Shown: in pieces, positions 36,535 through 36,697 of the stretch | Position numbering within the stretch: the stretch's first letter is position 1 | How the letters are laid out: every line of letters starts with the position of its first letter | Assembly (NCBI GenBank): GCA_964435575.1 | Contig: CAYSZS010000011.1 | Coordinates: forward strand, 1-36,697 | DNA from: GWB1-39-12 sp964435575 | GTDB lineage: Bacteria > Patescibacteriota > Microgenomatia > UBA8517 | Length of the DNA stretch: 36,697 nt | Direction: 5' to 3' | Notes under the pieces: generated by a model | Told to the model about the DNA's origin: nothing | What the model saw: only the letters and a program-made list of their open reading frames with translations | Databases searched by the model: none | Translations under genes and position numbers: made by a program

Positions 36535-36562
36535 TGTATACACACCTTTTCAGTACTTGCAA
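36535..36562 (-). promoter_or_regulatory. Promoter of the Cys-repeat surface protein (near-leaderless)
   Basis: On the minus strand TTGCAA (36557-36562), a 16-bp spacer and TATACA (36535-36540), ending 9 nt before the ATG at 36525. The leader would be 2-3 nt. Confidence 0.55.
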
Positions 36563-36644
36563 GGGTTAACTGGCGAATTTAGTCCGCATCATGCTTGATT
36601 TCCGGACAAAACCGAACTAAAGTGGGAGAATTTAACTGAAGGTG

Positions 36645-36650
36645 TATAAT
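36645..36650 (+). promoter_or_regulatory. Promoter -10 box at the right edge
   Basis: A consensus TATAAT preceded by GTG, pointing out of the window. A transcript would begin near 36657. The 154 bp from 36544 to the end carry no coding frame that I can support. Confidence 0.45.
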
Positions 36651-36663
36651 AGCGTAGCAATTT

Positions 36664-36685
36664 CCCCCAGTCTCCGCACTGGGGG
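36664..36685 (+). other. Strong hairpin just after the right-edge promoter
   Basis: CCCCCAGT (36664-36671) and ACTGGGGG (36678-36685) form a perfect 8-bp stem over a 6-nt loop, close to the expected 5' end of a transcript from 36645. There is no T-tract. It may be the first helix of a structured RNA or leader that continues beyond the window. Confidence 0.5.
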
Positions 36686-36697
36686 GCAGGAAAACGG

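Noticed and set aside
36526..36543. GTG start for the Cys-repeat protein, six codons upstream
   Set aside because: The -10 box TATACA (36535-36540) overlaps that region, so the GTG would not be in the transcript.
1..36697. tRNA genes, insertion sequences with transposase, prophage genes or replication origin
   Set aside because: None was recognised on either strand; spacers are mostly short and explained by repeats, promoters or terminators.

Overview
This A+T-rich window looks like a piece of a Candidate Phyla Radiation (Patescibacteria) genome, most likely Microgenomates- or Katanobacteria-like. The reasons are a recA-recX-rny block, tightly packed genes, one compact type IV pilus locus, a stand-alone four-helix-bundle (S23-like) gene, an alpha-glucan phosphorylase of the short bacterial type, and intergenic spacers built of short degenerate repeated words. 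TGA is used as a normal stop, so the recoded Gracilibacteria/Absconditabacteria are unlikely. The lineage call is inference; no rRNA lies in the window.

Layout. 1-2720: recA (5' end outside the window), recX and an RNase Y without its membrane anchor. 2731-3290: a four-helix-bundle gene bounded by an 18-bp inverted repeat. 3294-8154: a pyrimidine operon pyrB-pyrE-pyrF-pyrC-pyrD, preceded by a leader with a small ORF and two tandem intrinsic terminators that resembles a pyrBI-type attenuator; PyrE and PyrF have altered active-site motifs. 8186-8500: HU. 8648-11348: a three-gene ABC-2 type exporter, then an AI-2E family permease. 12449-12898: RNase P RNA carrying two identical hairpins and a third palindromic insert. 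13133-14832: a CmpX/MscS-like membrane protein, peptide deformylase and a small membrane protein. 14928-24578: type IV pilus locus (PilB, PilC, three minor pilin-like genes on the other strand, a PilM-PilN fusion, a PilO-like protein, a prepilin with an unusually long leader). 24606-25311: a Phd/VapC-type toxin-antitoxin pair followed by the 3' remnant of a second prepilin. 25476-30673: a small membrane protein, a fold-type-III PLP decarboxylase lacking the two ornithine-binding aspartates, a 7TM-like receptor, a small soluble protein, a GAF histidine kinase, a secreted anchored protein and a CheY-like regulator. 30670-36525: alpha-glucan phosphorylase, two tandem paralogous two-TM proteins, a second histidine kinase and a large surface protein with eleven Cys-rich repeats. 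The right edge carries a promoter-like site and a strong hairpin.

Two themes cut across the window. First, many genes have a sigma-70-like -10 hexamer only 5-10 nt before the ATG, often with a -35 at 16-18 nt, so leaderless or nearly leaderless mRNAs look common. Second, short palindromes and tandem heptamer/octamer words appear in spacers, inside coding sequence (recX, the prepilin leader) and inside the RNase P RNA, which suggests an active population of miniature repeats that the genome tolerates within functional genes.
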